Shown: piece after piece, positions 49,726-57,530 of the stretch
Numbering within the stretch: position 1 is the first letter of the stretch
Layout: each line of letters opens with the position of its first letter
Source: CAG-873 sp910578365
GTDB taxonomy: Bacteria; Bacteroidota; Bacteroidia; Bacteroidales; Muribaculaceae
DNA: 64,000 nt
Assembly (NCBI GenBank): GCA_951635545.1
Contig: OX620685.1
Location: forward strand, 3,410,001 to 3,474,000
Direction: 5' to 3'
The notes under the pieces: generated by a model
The model's database searches: none
What the model saw: only the letters and a program-made list of their open reading frames with translations
Told to the model about the DNA's origin: nothing
Position numbers and translations under genes: made by a program

Positions 49726-50655
49726 TCAACGTTTGAAGGTGTCGATGTGGCGTTGTTTTTTCTCGGGGAATATTTCGTCGACGGTCAGCAGGATTCCGCT
49801 TTCTTCCACGTTGCCGAATTCGTCGTTTATGGCTGTGCCGAACATTTTCATGGTGGGCGACAGGCTCATGTAGGCGTTGACCAGAGGGGGTATGTTGTTG
49901 CCCATGCGGTGTACTTCGCCGTTGAGTATGCGGTAATCTTCCTTGAATGTGGTGCCGGTAAACAGTGCGGCCATTTCAGCGGGGTCGGCTTGGGTTACGA
50001 GCGGATTGAGCGGTGTCACAAGTTTGTCGTGGTCGGGGAAATGTTTGTGCAGGAAATAAAGTATCATGTCGCGGCAAGTGGCCGTGTAGCTCGGATACAT
50101 GGTGACTTTGCCGAACAGATATTTTATCTCGGGATTGATTACAGTGAGCGACCCGAGGCCGTCCCAGAGGTTGTCGAGTGCGAACAGCGCTTTGGCTCCG
50201 GCCTTCGACGACTGGTATTCCAGACGCACGAACGAGCGTCCGAGCTCGATTGTGTATGGAAGATAGTCGTTGATAAAACGCTCCGAAAATTCAAACATGT
50301 GGCTGGTGGCGATACGCGGACAGCCTGACTCGTCGAGCCTTATGTCGCGCCCGCAGATAAAACGATAACCGCCCAGTATGAGTTTGCTCTCCGGATCCCA
50401 CACTATCAGCTGCTTGCATGGCGGCTGCATGGTGTCGAAACGGTCGATGTCGCAGTCTTTGCCGGTGCCTCCGCCTGCCGACCGGAAGGCTATTTCACGT
50501 AGCCGGCCTATCTCGCGCATGGTGTTGGGCGAGTCGAAGGCATCGACTACGTACAGTTCGTTGCCGCCCTTGTTGGTATGGCGCAAAAAACGTTCGTTGC
50601 TGAGTTCTGCCTCTATCAGAGCTGTATCTACTGGGTCTATAATCTTGGAGTTCAT
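49726..50655 (-). CDS. glsB: Glycine N-acyltransferase-like protein (GlsB)
   Basis: 309 residues from the ATG at 50655; a longer frame starts inside the upstream gene and is rejected because the internal ATG overlaps the glsA stop (ATGA). The fold is GNAT-like and of the ornithine/glycine-lipid (OlsB/GlsB, hemolysin-like) type: YVVDAFDSPNTMREIGRLREIAFRSAGGGTGKD near 35-67, LGGYRFICGRDI near 96 and ELGRSFVRLEYQ near 136. In Bacteroides thetaiotaomicron GlsB adds a 3-hydroxy fatty acid to glycine, and GlsA adds the second acyl chain. The adjacent gene fits GlsA. The substrate is inferred from homology and gene order. Confidence 0.82.
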   Translation of the reverse strand: MNSKIIDPVDTALIEAELSNERFLRHTNKGGNELYVVDAFDSPNTMREIGRLREIAFRSAGGGTGKDCDIDRFDTMQPPCKQLIVWDPESKLILGGYRFICGRDIRLDESGCPRIATSHMFEFSERFINDYLPYTIELGRSFVRLEYQSSKAGAKALFALDNLWDGLGSLTVINPEIKYLFGKVTMYPSYTATCRDMILYFLHKHFPDHDKLVTPLNPLVTQADPAEMAALFTGTTFKEDYRILNGEVHRMGNNIPPLVNAYMSLSPTMKMFGTAINDEFGNVEESGILLTVDEIFPEKKQRHIDTFKR

Positions 50656-51509
50656 TCTGTTGTGGTCTGTAGGCGCGAAGCCAGGGAATAAACGAGCGAA
50701 CGTATTTCGGCGGCCTGCTCCATGGCGGCCTTGCCGCTCCGCAGTTCCTGCCATCCGATAGTGTCGCCGCACACCAGGGTGAATCGACTGCCGCGGGCGC
50801 GGAATATTTCGCTCGGCAAATATATCATCTCTATATTAAACTTCAAACCTAATTGTTTGCGTATTTTCGCAAAGTTATAAAAAAAATCGGAATTTCTGCC
50901 GCTGAAGTATAGCGGAACTACATCGCGGTGATGCTCGACTGCCTTGTTGACAAACATCTTCTGCCATTCCAGATCGGCGATTTCGCCATTTGAGCCGCGA
51001 CGCGAACACAATCCGGCCGGAAACACCAGCACCGGGTCTTCGCCGGCAAAGGCCTCGTCGATTACACGTATACTTTCGCGGCTCTGGCTGCCGTGTTTGT
51101 TTACCGGCACGAATACACTGCGCAGAGGTGCCACAGCATCGAGCAGATTGTTGACCACAAAATGCACCTTGCCGCCATAGCGTCGTGTAGCCCAGGCTAT
51201 CAGGGCCATGCCGTCGAGGCCTCCAAGCGGATGGTTGCTCACAAACACTACCCTGCGCTGCGCAGGCGACGGCAGTTTGTCTTCGCCCACAACGGTGAGT
51301 CCGACGTCGAGGTCGGCGAGTACACCTTCGCAGAATTCCGCTCCCTCGCGCGGGAAATTATTTCGCAGCAGTTCGTTGAGGCGGTCCTGACACACGGTTT
51401 TCTCAAGATAGCGCAGCACAAAGCCGGGCACCAGCCGCGAATAGCGGCCGAGGCGCTCACGAACAATCTGTCGCAGGTTTATCTGTATGACTTTGGTTTG
51501 CTCTGTCAT
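50652..51509 (-). CDS. glsA: O-acyltransferase of the PlsC family (GlsA-like)
   Basis: 285 residues. The PlsC-type acyltransferase block is adapted: VVFVSNHPLGGLDGMAL (about 87-103) carries the HxxxxD motif as NHPLGGLD, RSVFVPVNK near 129, and VLVFPAGLCSRR (about 159-170) corresponds to the (F/V)PEG motif as FPAG. This pattern is typical of the ornithine/glycine-lipid O-acyltransferases. Placed directly upstream of, and overlapping, glsB. Together they make diacylated glycine lipids, membrane lipids important for stress tolerance in Bacteroides. It has its own promoter six or so nt upstream. Confidence 0.82.
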   Translation of the reverse strand: MTEQTKVIQINLRQIVRERLGRYSRLVPGFVLRYLEKTVCQDRLNELLRNNFPREGAEFCEGVLADLDVGLTVVGEDKLPSPAQRRVVFVSNHPLGGLDGMALIAWATRRYGGKVHFVVNNLLDAVAPLRSVFVPVNKHGSQSRESIRVIDEAFAGEDPVLVFPAGLCSRRGSNGEIADLEWQKMFVNKAVEHHRDVVPLYFSGRNSDFFYNFAKIRKQLGLKFNIEMIYLPSEIFRARGSRFTLVCGDTIGWQELRSGKAAMEQAAEIRSLVYSLASRLQTTTE

Positions 51510-51518
51510 AATCGTAGT

Positions 51519-51526
51519 GCAAATTT
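51519..51526 (-). promoter_or_regulatory. -7 element of glsA-glsB
   Basis: Minus-strand TAAATTTG ten bases before the ATG; the leader would be only about six nt. It is divergent from the plus-strand box at 51549. Confidence 0.55.
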
Positions 51527-51548
51527 ACGATTTTAACTACATTTTTCG

Positions 51549-51556
51549 TAACTTTG
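51549..51556 (+). promoter_or_regulatory. -7 element before the SDR-like gene
   Basis: TAACTTTG, then TAGC and an ATG at 51561 that opens only an 18-residue frame (MIFSVSADFKIKRYSISL). The first supported gene starts at 51704, so either the leader is about 140 nt or the short frame is a leader peptide. Confidence 0.5.
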
Positions 51557-51703
51557 TAGCATGATTTTTTCAGTTAGTGCCGATTTTAAAATAAAACGAT
51601 ACAGTATATCGCTGTAAGTCACAATTATAACTGATACACCATTATATGACCTCATTCTGCGGTTTCGCCGCTAAAAAGGTGTTTAAATAATAAGAATAAT
51701 AAA

Positions 51704-52399
51704 ATGACCAATCCGCTCAAACTTCTGGTATATGCTCCGAACGCAGCCTTCGTGATGCCTTATTTCGTACGCGAGTTCGCCGATTTTGAAGTTTCCGACA
51801 GCCTCGACTGCGAATTCGACAAGGCAGTGATGGTTTCGAGCACCGATGTATATAACGCGGCCACCGGCAGCGGCCACGACGAAAGTACCCGGGTGCTGCA
51901 GGCCCACAGCCTGCTTAAGTTCGAAGATGAGTACCGCCGTGCCTGCGAGCGACGCGGAATACCCCCGACTATACTGCGTTGCCCTGCAATCGTTGGCACC
52001 GGCATGACCGGACTGCCGCGCGAGATGGTAAATAAGATCTATCGCGGCACCTACATGCATATCAAAGGCGTGGAGGAGCATCTGAGCGTGATTCACGCCA
52101 GCGATGTAGCCAAAGCAGCGGCTTGCTGTCTGGACTCGGGCATGACACTCATAGCCACCGACGGCGAAGACCCCACATACAGCAGTCTGGCCGAAGCCCT
52201 GGCCTACAGACTCGACCAGAAACGCATATTCACCATCAGCGAGCGGTGGGCGCGATGGCGCTACAACTCGGCACTGTACAACACCCTTACCAACACACTT
52301 ACATTCAGCAGCCTGCGCCTGCAGCAGGAATTCGGGTTCCGCCCTACTCCGGTATGCCTGTACCTGACAACCCACGTTTACGACGATGAAAGCCTCTGA
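51704..52399 (+). CDS. Degenerate extended-SDR-like protein
   Basis: 231 residues. It aligns by eye with NAD-dependent epimerase/dehydratase proteins in the central and C-terminal parts: VSSTDVYNA (the Ser/Thr site), LLKFEDEYRRACERRGIPPTILRCPAIVGTGMTG, and HLSVIHASDVAKAAACCL. However the N-terminal Gly-rich NAD loop is absent (YAPNAAFVMPYFV instead), and the YxxxK catalytic pair reads HSLLK, so tyrosine is replaced. It is therefore unlikely to be a working oxidoreductase and may bind a sugar nucleotide or act as a scaffold. It overlaps the MptE-like gene by 14 bases, suggesting a shared role. Confidence 0.68.
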   Translation: MTNPLKLLVYAPNAAFVMPYFVREFADFEVSDSLDCEFDKAVMVSSTDVYNAATGSGHDESTRVLQAHSLLKFEDEYRRACERRGIPPTILRCPAIVGTGMTGLPREMVNKIYRGTYMHIKGVEEHLSVIHASDVAKAAACCLDSGMTLIATDGEDPTYSSLAEALAYRLDQKRIFTISERWARWRYNSALYNTLTNTLTFSSLRLQQEFGFRPTPVCLYLTTHVYDDESL

Positions 52400-53222
52400 C
52401 ATCCTGTCCTCCATAGGCCTTATGGCCAAAAGCTTGGTGAAGATTGCCGCGTACTCGCGCAAAACCAATTTGAAGTGTCCGGCCGACGCCTCCGGCAACA
52501 GCATAATAGTGTTAGGCAACGGCCCCTCGCTTGCCGACACCATACGCGAACACGGCGCCAAGCTGGCCGGCTCGACGTGCATGGCAGTGAATTTTGCGGC
52601 AAACGCGCCCGAATTCGCACGCCTCAAACCAAGGTATTACATTATGGCCGACCCCCATTTCTTCAACCGTACTGACGATGCCAACGTAAAGAAACTATAT
52701 GCGTCGCTGGAGGCTATCGACTGGAAAATGACTCTGATTGTACCCAACAGCTTCCGTGCCACAGCCAAGGCTATGGTTGCCAATCCGGCTATAAATATAT
52801 GCTATTTCAATTTCAACGGTCTTGAGGGTTCTCATTTCTTTGAGAATTTCTGCTATCGTCACAAACTTGGCATGCCGCGCCCACGCAATGTGCTTATCCC
52901 GGCGCTGATGTGCGCAATCTGGCTCGGTTATACCGATATAAAGATTGCCGGCGCCGACCACTCGTGGCTCCGCAGTATCTGGGTGAACGAAAACAACGAG
53001 GTAGTTTCAGTTCAGCCACATTTTTATAAGGAAGATAAAAAGGAGGAAAAGCGAGTACAAAGCGAGTACACAAACTACCGGCTGCACCAGATTCTGTACA
53101 GCTTTTATATAGCCTTCAAAAGCTACTTCGGAGTTCGCCGCTTCGCCGACAGGCATAATGTGAAAATCACGAATATCACCCCCGGCAGTTATATCGACGC
53201 CTTTGAGCGCGGAAGCCTTTAA
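52386..53222 (+). CDS. MptE-like / DUF115 domain protein
   Basis: 278 residues. The core IIVLGNGPSLADTIREHG (about 40-57), the MADPHFFNRT segment near 97 and the late GADHSWLRSIWVNENNEV near 196 match the 6-hydroxymethylpterin-diphosphokinase MptE-like superfamily, which in bacteria is usually linked to surface glycan or flagellin modification rather than pterin synthesis. No signal peptide, so cytoplasmic. It begins 14 bases before the end of the SDR-like gene. Together they probably serve a glycan step; the substrate is unknown. Confidence 0.72.
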   Translation: MKASDILSSIGLMAKSLVKIAAYSRKTNLKCPADASGNSIIVLGNGPSLADTIREHGAKLAGSTCMAVNFAANAPEFARLKPRYYIMADPHFFNRTDDANVKKLYASLEAIDWKMTLIVPNSFRATAKAMVANPAINICYFNFNGLEGSHFFENFCYRHKLGMPRPRNVLIPALMCAIWLGYTDIKIAGADHSWLRSIWVNENNEVVSVQPHFYKEDKKEEKRVQSEYTNYRLHQILYSFYIAFKSYFGVRRFADRHNVKITNITPGSYIDAFERGSL

Positions 53223-53240
53223 AGCCGGTCCGACAATACA

Positions 53241-53275
53241 AAAACGCCGTTTCTCTCGAAGCGGCGTTTTTTGTA
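53241..53275 (+). terminator. Terminator after the MptE-like gene
   Basis: AACGCCG(TT) pairs with (AA)GCGGCGTT around a 7-base loop, followed by TTTTTG, 20 bases after the stop. Confidence 0.8.
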
Positions 53276-53441
53276 AGTGTATCTAACACTAAATACCTAA
53301 AACCATTTAAAAATCCTTTTTGTTAACTATTCAACGCGAGTTCGGGATAAGAATATTTAATTTACGACCTATACAAAGGATATAGAGTATCGGGCGGCCT
53401 GTCAGGGTCGCCTGATTCATTTGTATAGGTTGAAACTAATC

Positions 53442-54356
53442 CTAGAGGACAAGCTGCCCGTTTGACTCGGGTACCTCAAAGTCGAAGTTCACTCCAGGCT
53501 TTGTGGCAAAGAAACAATATGCACCCATTGCAGCAAGCAGGTTCATGAGGAAGTTGTGTATACTACGATGGCGGGAGTGGACGAGCTGTGCCACATTCTT
53601 CAGCATGTCGTTTATGGACTCTATGATGCTCCTTTTACGCAGCATCATCTTGTCATAGAACGGCATGAGACGCTGTTTCATATTCGAGCGCAGACCTGTC
53701 ACAATATGTATTCCGTCATCCCAGAGATGTCCGAAAAGAGACTGCGATATATATCCCTTGTCGGCATAAAGTTTGCCGAACACCTTGTCTGTCAGCGTGT
53801 CAATCACATCCTCGTTGCGGTCATCCACATTGGCGCGTGTCAGCACAAAGTTGATCAGTTCTCCTTTTTCGTTACATAGAAGATGCAGCTTGAAGCCTAC
53901 ATACCAACCCATCGTACTCTTCCCCTTGGTCGCGATATCCTTGAAAACTTTCATGTTGAACTGGCGCTTGTTGTGTATAACCGGAATGCAGGTGCTGTCC
54001 ACAAAGCTTATCCCCGTGCACTCTCCGAAACATGCAAGTCGCAGGAACATGGTCATAGCCACAAAACATCGGGGCATGACCTCCACGAAGCGGTTGTAGG
54101 AGAATGTCTGCGGAAACAGATGCTTCCAGTGAATGCGCACACATCCCAGATAATAGTGCTTGAAGTTTCGGTACGAATTGAAGTGGAAACAGATCAGAAT
54201 CGTGATGACCTCGGCATCCGACATCATGCGCTTTCTTTTCCGTTTTGGAGTGTCAGTTGTGGACGGAAGTGCATTTTTTGCCATCTCACCCTCAAATTCT
54301 TTGCAGAAATCATCTGCAATACAAAAAATTTCAGTAACTTTACTTTCGGTAATCAT
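53442..54356 (-). CDS. IS982 family transposase
   Basis: 304 residues from the ATG at 54356 (a frame extending to 54434 has no family look). Hallmarks: N-terminal ITESKVTEIFCIADDFCKEFEGEM, then KRKRKRMMSDAEVITILICFHFNSYRNFKHYYLG, the first catalytic Asp in ISFVDSTCIPVIHNKR (about 119), GWYVGFKLHLLCNEKGELI, the second Asp in LYADKGYIS (about 198), and the Glu in RSIIESINDMLKN (about 242). The DDE triad is complete and the frame intact, so the element may still transpose. Confidence 0.94.
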   Translation of the reverse strand: MITESKVTEIFCIADDFCKEFEGEMAKNALPSTTDTPKRKRKRMMSDAEVITILICFHFNSYRNFKHYYLGCVRIHWKHLFPQTFSYNRFVEVMPRCFVAMTMFLRLACFGECTGISFVDSTCIPVIHNKRQFNMKVFKDIATKGKSTMGWYVGFKLHLLCNEKGELINFVLTRANVDDRNEDVIDTLTDKVFGKLYADKGYISQSLFGHLWDDGIHIVTGLRSNMKQRLMPFYDKMMLRKRSIIESINDMLKNVAQLVHSRHRSIHNFLMNLLAAMGAYCFFATKPGVNFDFEVPESNGQLVL

Positions 54357-54415
54357 GATACAGTATTTATTGTTTGGTACCTCTAAATTACTAAATATCA
54401 GCGAAATTACCAAAA

Positions 54416-54456
54416 GAATAGGCAACTTTTTCAAGCTGCCTATTCAACTTTTTTAT
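54416..54456. terminator. Bidirectional terminator inside the IS982 element
   Basis: GAATAGGCA pairs with TGCCTATTC around an inner CTT/AAG stem. T runs follow on both strands. It lies upstream of the transposase and could block read-through from the neighbouring gene. Confidence 0.65.
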
Positions 54457-54676
54457 AGCATTTCTTATCCCGAACTCGCGTTATTCAATAAATCCTAAAT
54501 AATAACCTTGAATCTTAGACCTAATAATTATTTACACTGCAAAGTTAGCATCTGCCGGACACAATTCAGCGCATATCAAGATGCAATATAAATAAATATA
54601 AGGGTAATATAAAATTTTTAGGCTGATTATCTGAGTGTTGGCATTTTTGGTATTTACAATCAATATAAGTAAAAAT

Positions 54677-56227
54677 TCACTGTATAAGACCTATTTTTTT
54701 GACTTCAGCCTCAAAAGAACCCCGGTCAACAGCCCGCGATTTAAGCTTGTTGCGATAGGTATATATAGTGTTTAGCGACAGTCCGAGAAACTTCGACAGT
54801 CTGGTACTGTCATCAATACCAAGGCGCATAAACGCCAATATTCGGCACTCAGGAGTCAGCCGTCCTGGAGCCGGCAGGCTAAACTGTTTGTCGGGCAACA
54901 GGAGTTCATTCACACGGTCGACAAAATCGGGATAAATGCCAAAGAATGCCTTGTCGAATACCTCGTAGAACTGATTGGCCTGTTCCTGCAATATTTTGCC
55001 GGACTCTATCATCTGGTAGAGGTCCTGCACCTGGCCGGCCTTGATTTTTCGACCTGCAAGTCTGTTGAATTCTTCCATACGCTCTATGTACAGCGAGCAC
55101 ATCGACAGCACCTGACCTATATATGCATCTTTGAGCTGTACATTATCTTTCAACTTCAGCTGCATATCATTGACATCCCTCTGTTTACGACGCATTATCA
55201 CCATCATGACCACAATGGCGGCCAAGGCCGCCGACAGCACAATCATTGCAATAACGAGCCATACGGTGCGCCTGCGGTCGCGCTCGCCGAATGCCTGCGA
55301 TATAAGGGGTAGCCGGCGGGCATTCTCGAGTGTACGCAACCTACTGCCAGCGGCCACCGAACTTTCGAGCGCCTGCATCAGATATCGGTATGCACGGTCG
55401 ACATCGCCGTCTTCGTAAAGCATTATTCCCAATTGAGTAAGCGCGGTAAATTCCTGGTTGGCAGTTATAACGTCGCTTGCAGCCGCCAAAGCCAGATGAT
55501 ATCCGGCCTCTTCGCGACGTCCTTCGTCGGTATAATACGACGCCAATACCGCATGCACACGCGCGTACATATTATCTTCGGGAGTCAGCTGCTTGAGCAA
55601 TTCATTCAGTTCGCCTACAGCCAACGCATTCCGGCCATGATAAATATCCCTGAAAGCCTTATGCAGGCGATATTCGTCACTACCCGGCTGGAAATAAGGC
55701 AACAAGCTGTCGTTCAAAGCAAAAGCAATATCACCATACTTCTTTTTATACACCGACCGCGGATAATAATCGGTAATATACAGGTACAGGCCCACCCCAT
55801 TGGCATAATACTCCCGCATAATTGAGCTGTCGGCAGCCTCAGGCTTTAATGATTCGAATAGTTCGCGTCCTTCGTGCAGCAAGCCGTTCACCGGCATTAT
55901 AGAGCTTTTAGCCCAGCCTATCCTTTTATAATCCAGTGAGCTGGAATCCGGAAAGGACTTCAATGCCTCATCATAGTAATATAACGCGGAATCGATATTA
56001 AAGCGGCGGTAACTATCGGCCAAACGCTTACAGGCCATCGGACGGTCGTGGCCGGCTGCCGGCACAGTAGCACGGATGCTGTCGATTGATTGGCTGCGAC
56101 GCTGCTGATAATACCCGCGATTCTGCAGAAGAATGTCGAGAGAGTCGACCGCAGCCTTGAAGTCGGCAGGTTCGGCCCAAAGCGATTGAGCCAAAATCAG
56201 GAATAGAAGCACTACATAATTTCTCAT
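54677..56227 (-). CDS. DUF6377 membrane-spanning TPR regulator with C-terminal HTH
   Basis: 516 residues. A signal peptide (VVLLFLILAQSLWA) leads to a periplasmic TPR-rich part (about 20-300), a single transmembrane helix (VWLVIAMIVLSAALAAIVVMMVIM, about 322-345) and a cytoplasmic coiled coil (about 346-430). The C-terminus (LTPECRILAFMRLGIDDSTRLSKFLGLSLNTIYTYRNKLKSRA) is a LuxR-like helix-turn-helix. This layout is typical of Bacteroidetes one-component membrane regulators. The target genes are unknown. Upstream, 54482-54676 between the IS and its stop shows only AT-rich sequence. Confidence 0.85.
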   Translation of the reverse strand: MRNYVVLLFLILAQSLWAEPADFKAAVDSLDILLQNRGYYQQRRSQSIDSIRATVPAAGHDRPMACKRLADSYRRFNIDSALYYYDEALKSFPDSSSLDYKRIGWAKSSIMPVNGLLHEGRELFESLKPEAADSSIMREYYANGVGLYLYITDYYPRSVYKKKYGDIAFALNDSLLPYFQPGSDEYRLHKAFRDIYHGRNALAVGELNELLKQLTPEDNMYARVHAVLASYYTDEGRREEAGYHLALAAASDVITANQEFTALTQLGIMLYEDGDVDRAYRYLMQALESSVAAGSRLRTLENARRLPLISQAFGERDRRRTVWLVIAMIVLSAALAAIVVMMVIMRRKQRDVNDMQLKLKDNVQLKDAYIGQVLSMCSLYIERMEEFNRLAGRKIKAGQVQDLYQMIESGKILQEQANQFYEVFDKAFFGIYPDFVDRVNELLLPDKQFSLPAPGRLTPECRILAFMRLGIDDSTRLSKFLGLSLNTIYTYRNKLKSRAVDRGSFEAEVKKIGLIQ

Positions 56228-56407
56228 GGCAATAGTTTTAATGTTGCAAAGATAGCTTTTTTCCTTATATAAACCAAAATTTTAATTTATATTTTTAACT
56301 ATATTGCAACATATAACTATCCGCAATATCAGTGCTTTAATAATTATGCTAATTTATATTACCGTGATATACACCTTGATTACGGCTGAATATAGCGAAT
56401 CTCTGTT

Positions 56408-56415
56408 TAACTTTG
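56408..56415 (+). promoter_or_regulatory. -7 element of the candidate small RNA
   Basis: TAACTTTG in the plus orientation, in a region with no plus-strand gene; no clear -33 box. Start expected near 56420. Confidence 0.5.
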
Positions 56416-56419
56416 CACC

Positions 56420-56560
56420 GAAAACAAAGAAATACAGGCCGCATCAGTGCGGTTCTGAACTACAATTTTGCAAGGTAGATTAGATTAGAGAATTGTAAAT
56501 TTAGGTTTGTTTCGATTTACAAACACAAAAGCCGCTCCGTGACGAAGCGGCTTTTGCGTT
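56420..56560 (+). ncRNA. Candidate small RNA between two divergent-looking regulators
   Basis: About 140 nt from a -7 box to a strong terminator hairpin (CAAAAGCCGCT 56526-56536 with AGCGGCTTTTG 56546-56556). No start codon opens a useful frame. It holds CCGC/GCGG (56439-56452), TACAATT/AATTGTA (56461-56497) and TGTAAAT/ATTTACA (56494-56521); the last two share bases and exclude each other. The hairpin is symmetric and also serves the minus-strand Crp-like gene as terminator, so the RNA itself is only a candidate. Confidence 0.5.
56526..56556. terminator. Symmetric terminator hairpin
   Basis: A perfect 11-base-pair stem with TTTTG/CAAAA arms. It lies 30 bases after the Crp-like gene stop on the minus strand and can act in both directions. 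Confidence 0.75.
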
Positions 56561-56584
56561 CTATGGGGCCTTAATAAATTGTCC

Positions 56585-57292
56585 TTATTCTTCGGACTGC
56601 TCGTCGGTCATACGACAGCTGGCAAGTAAGTCGAGCATCGCTTTGCGCGATACCACATTCATTTCATTACCCTGGTATGTAATCAGCCCCTGCTCTTTCA
56701 TAGCTTCGAGCGTGGCAATAAAACTGCTGCGCTGCACCCCGAAAAATGAATACAAATCACGCTGGCGGCACGAAAGCACTATGTCGGCTGCAGCAGGCTG
56801 GGTAAGCGCCACTATCCAGAAAGCTATACGCTCCTCCATGCTGCCGGTGGTAAGGGCAAGCACACCGTCGACCGATTTTTGTGCATTGACCGACAGCATA
56901 TTAAGAAAATTCAGCATAAAAACGGCATCGGAATTCAGAATCTTAAGATAATCCTGCTTTGTCACCTGAAGAATACTGGTATCTTCAATAGCCTTTACCG
57001 TACAGGGGTAGTCGGTGGCACGACCGAAAAGGAAACTCGGGGCAATCACTTCGGGCGCAGCCAGCGACGACGCGACCTTGAAGCGTTTGTCGGCATTCTC
57101 AATTGTCATCCTCACGCTTCCTGATATGATAAACTTTATATGTGTACATGGGTCACCGGCTGTTACAACCGTTTCTCCGGGCAGATATTTAAGGAAGTGA
57201 AACTTCGCCATACCCACCGTTTCGGCCATGCGCTCGCGCGTGACTCCTCGGAAAAGAGGCAATCCCATCAGAATGTCGAACATACTTTTCAT
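56585..57292 (-). CDS. Crp/Fnr family transcriptional regulator
   Basis: 235 residues. The N-terminal cNMP-binding-like roll (about 15-120; FHFLKYLPGETVVTAGDPCTHIKFIISGSVRMTI) is followed by the long dimer helix and a winged helix near 165-215 (DLYSFFGVQRSSFIATLEAMKEQGLITYQGNEMNVVSR), which matches Crp recognition-helix geometry. No FNR-type cysteine cluster is present. Monocistronic, with its own -7 element 110 bases upstream and a terminator after it. Ligand and targets unknown. Confidence 0.87.
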   Translation of the reverse strand: MKSMFDILMGLPLFRGVTRERMAETVGMAKFHFLKYLPGETVVTAGDPCTHIKFIISGSVRMTIENADKRFKVASSLAAPEVIAPSFLFGRATDYPCTVKAIEDTSILQVTKQDYLKILNSDAVFMLNFLNMLSVNAQKSVDGVLALTTGSMEERIAFWIVALTQPAAADIVLSCRQRDLYSFFGVQRSSFIATLEAMKEQGLITYQGNEMNVVSRKAMLDLLASCRMTDEQSEE

Positions 57293-57402
57293 AATCTCGG
57301 AATTTTTACAAGACGGCCACGTAAATGTGCCGCCTCATATCAGTTAACATTTGCCAACGGTCTTTTGTTCTATGATTCTGACCGCTGTAACTGTTTCAGA
57401 TG

Positions 57403-57410
57403 CAAAGTTA
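57403..57410 (-). promoter_or_regulatory. -7 element of the Crp-like gene
   Basis: Minus-strand TAACTTTG about 110 bases before the ATG. No clear -33 box. Confidence 0.55.
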
Positions 57411-57530
57411 CAAACAATATCTTGTTCTATTCACATTTTTTACTTAATTTTACAAAATGAAAAAATTATAAGTGAGTCCGGATGGCCAATTCGTTTGTTG
57501 TGTCAACCAAATGGCACATCCAATGTTTTA

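Larger units (their letters stand above)
53334..54481 (-). mobile_element. IS982 family insertion sequence
   Basis: The 20-base perfect terminal inverted repeats are ACGCGAGTTCGGGATAAGAA (53334-53353) and its complement (54462-54481). A 6-base duplication TATTCA flanks the element (53328-53333, 54482-54487). Length 1148 bp with one intact transposase on the minus strand. An internal hairpin near the transposase start can end transcription entering from either side. Confidence 0.92.
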
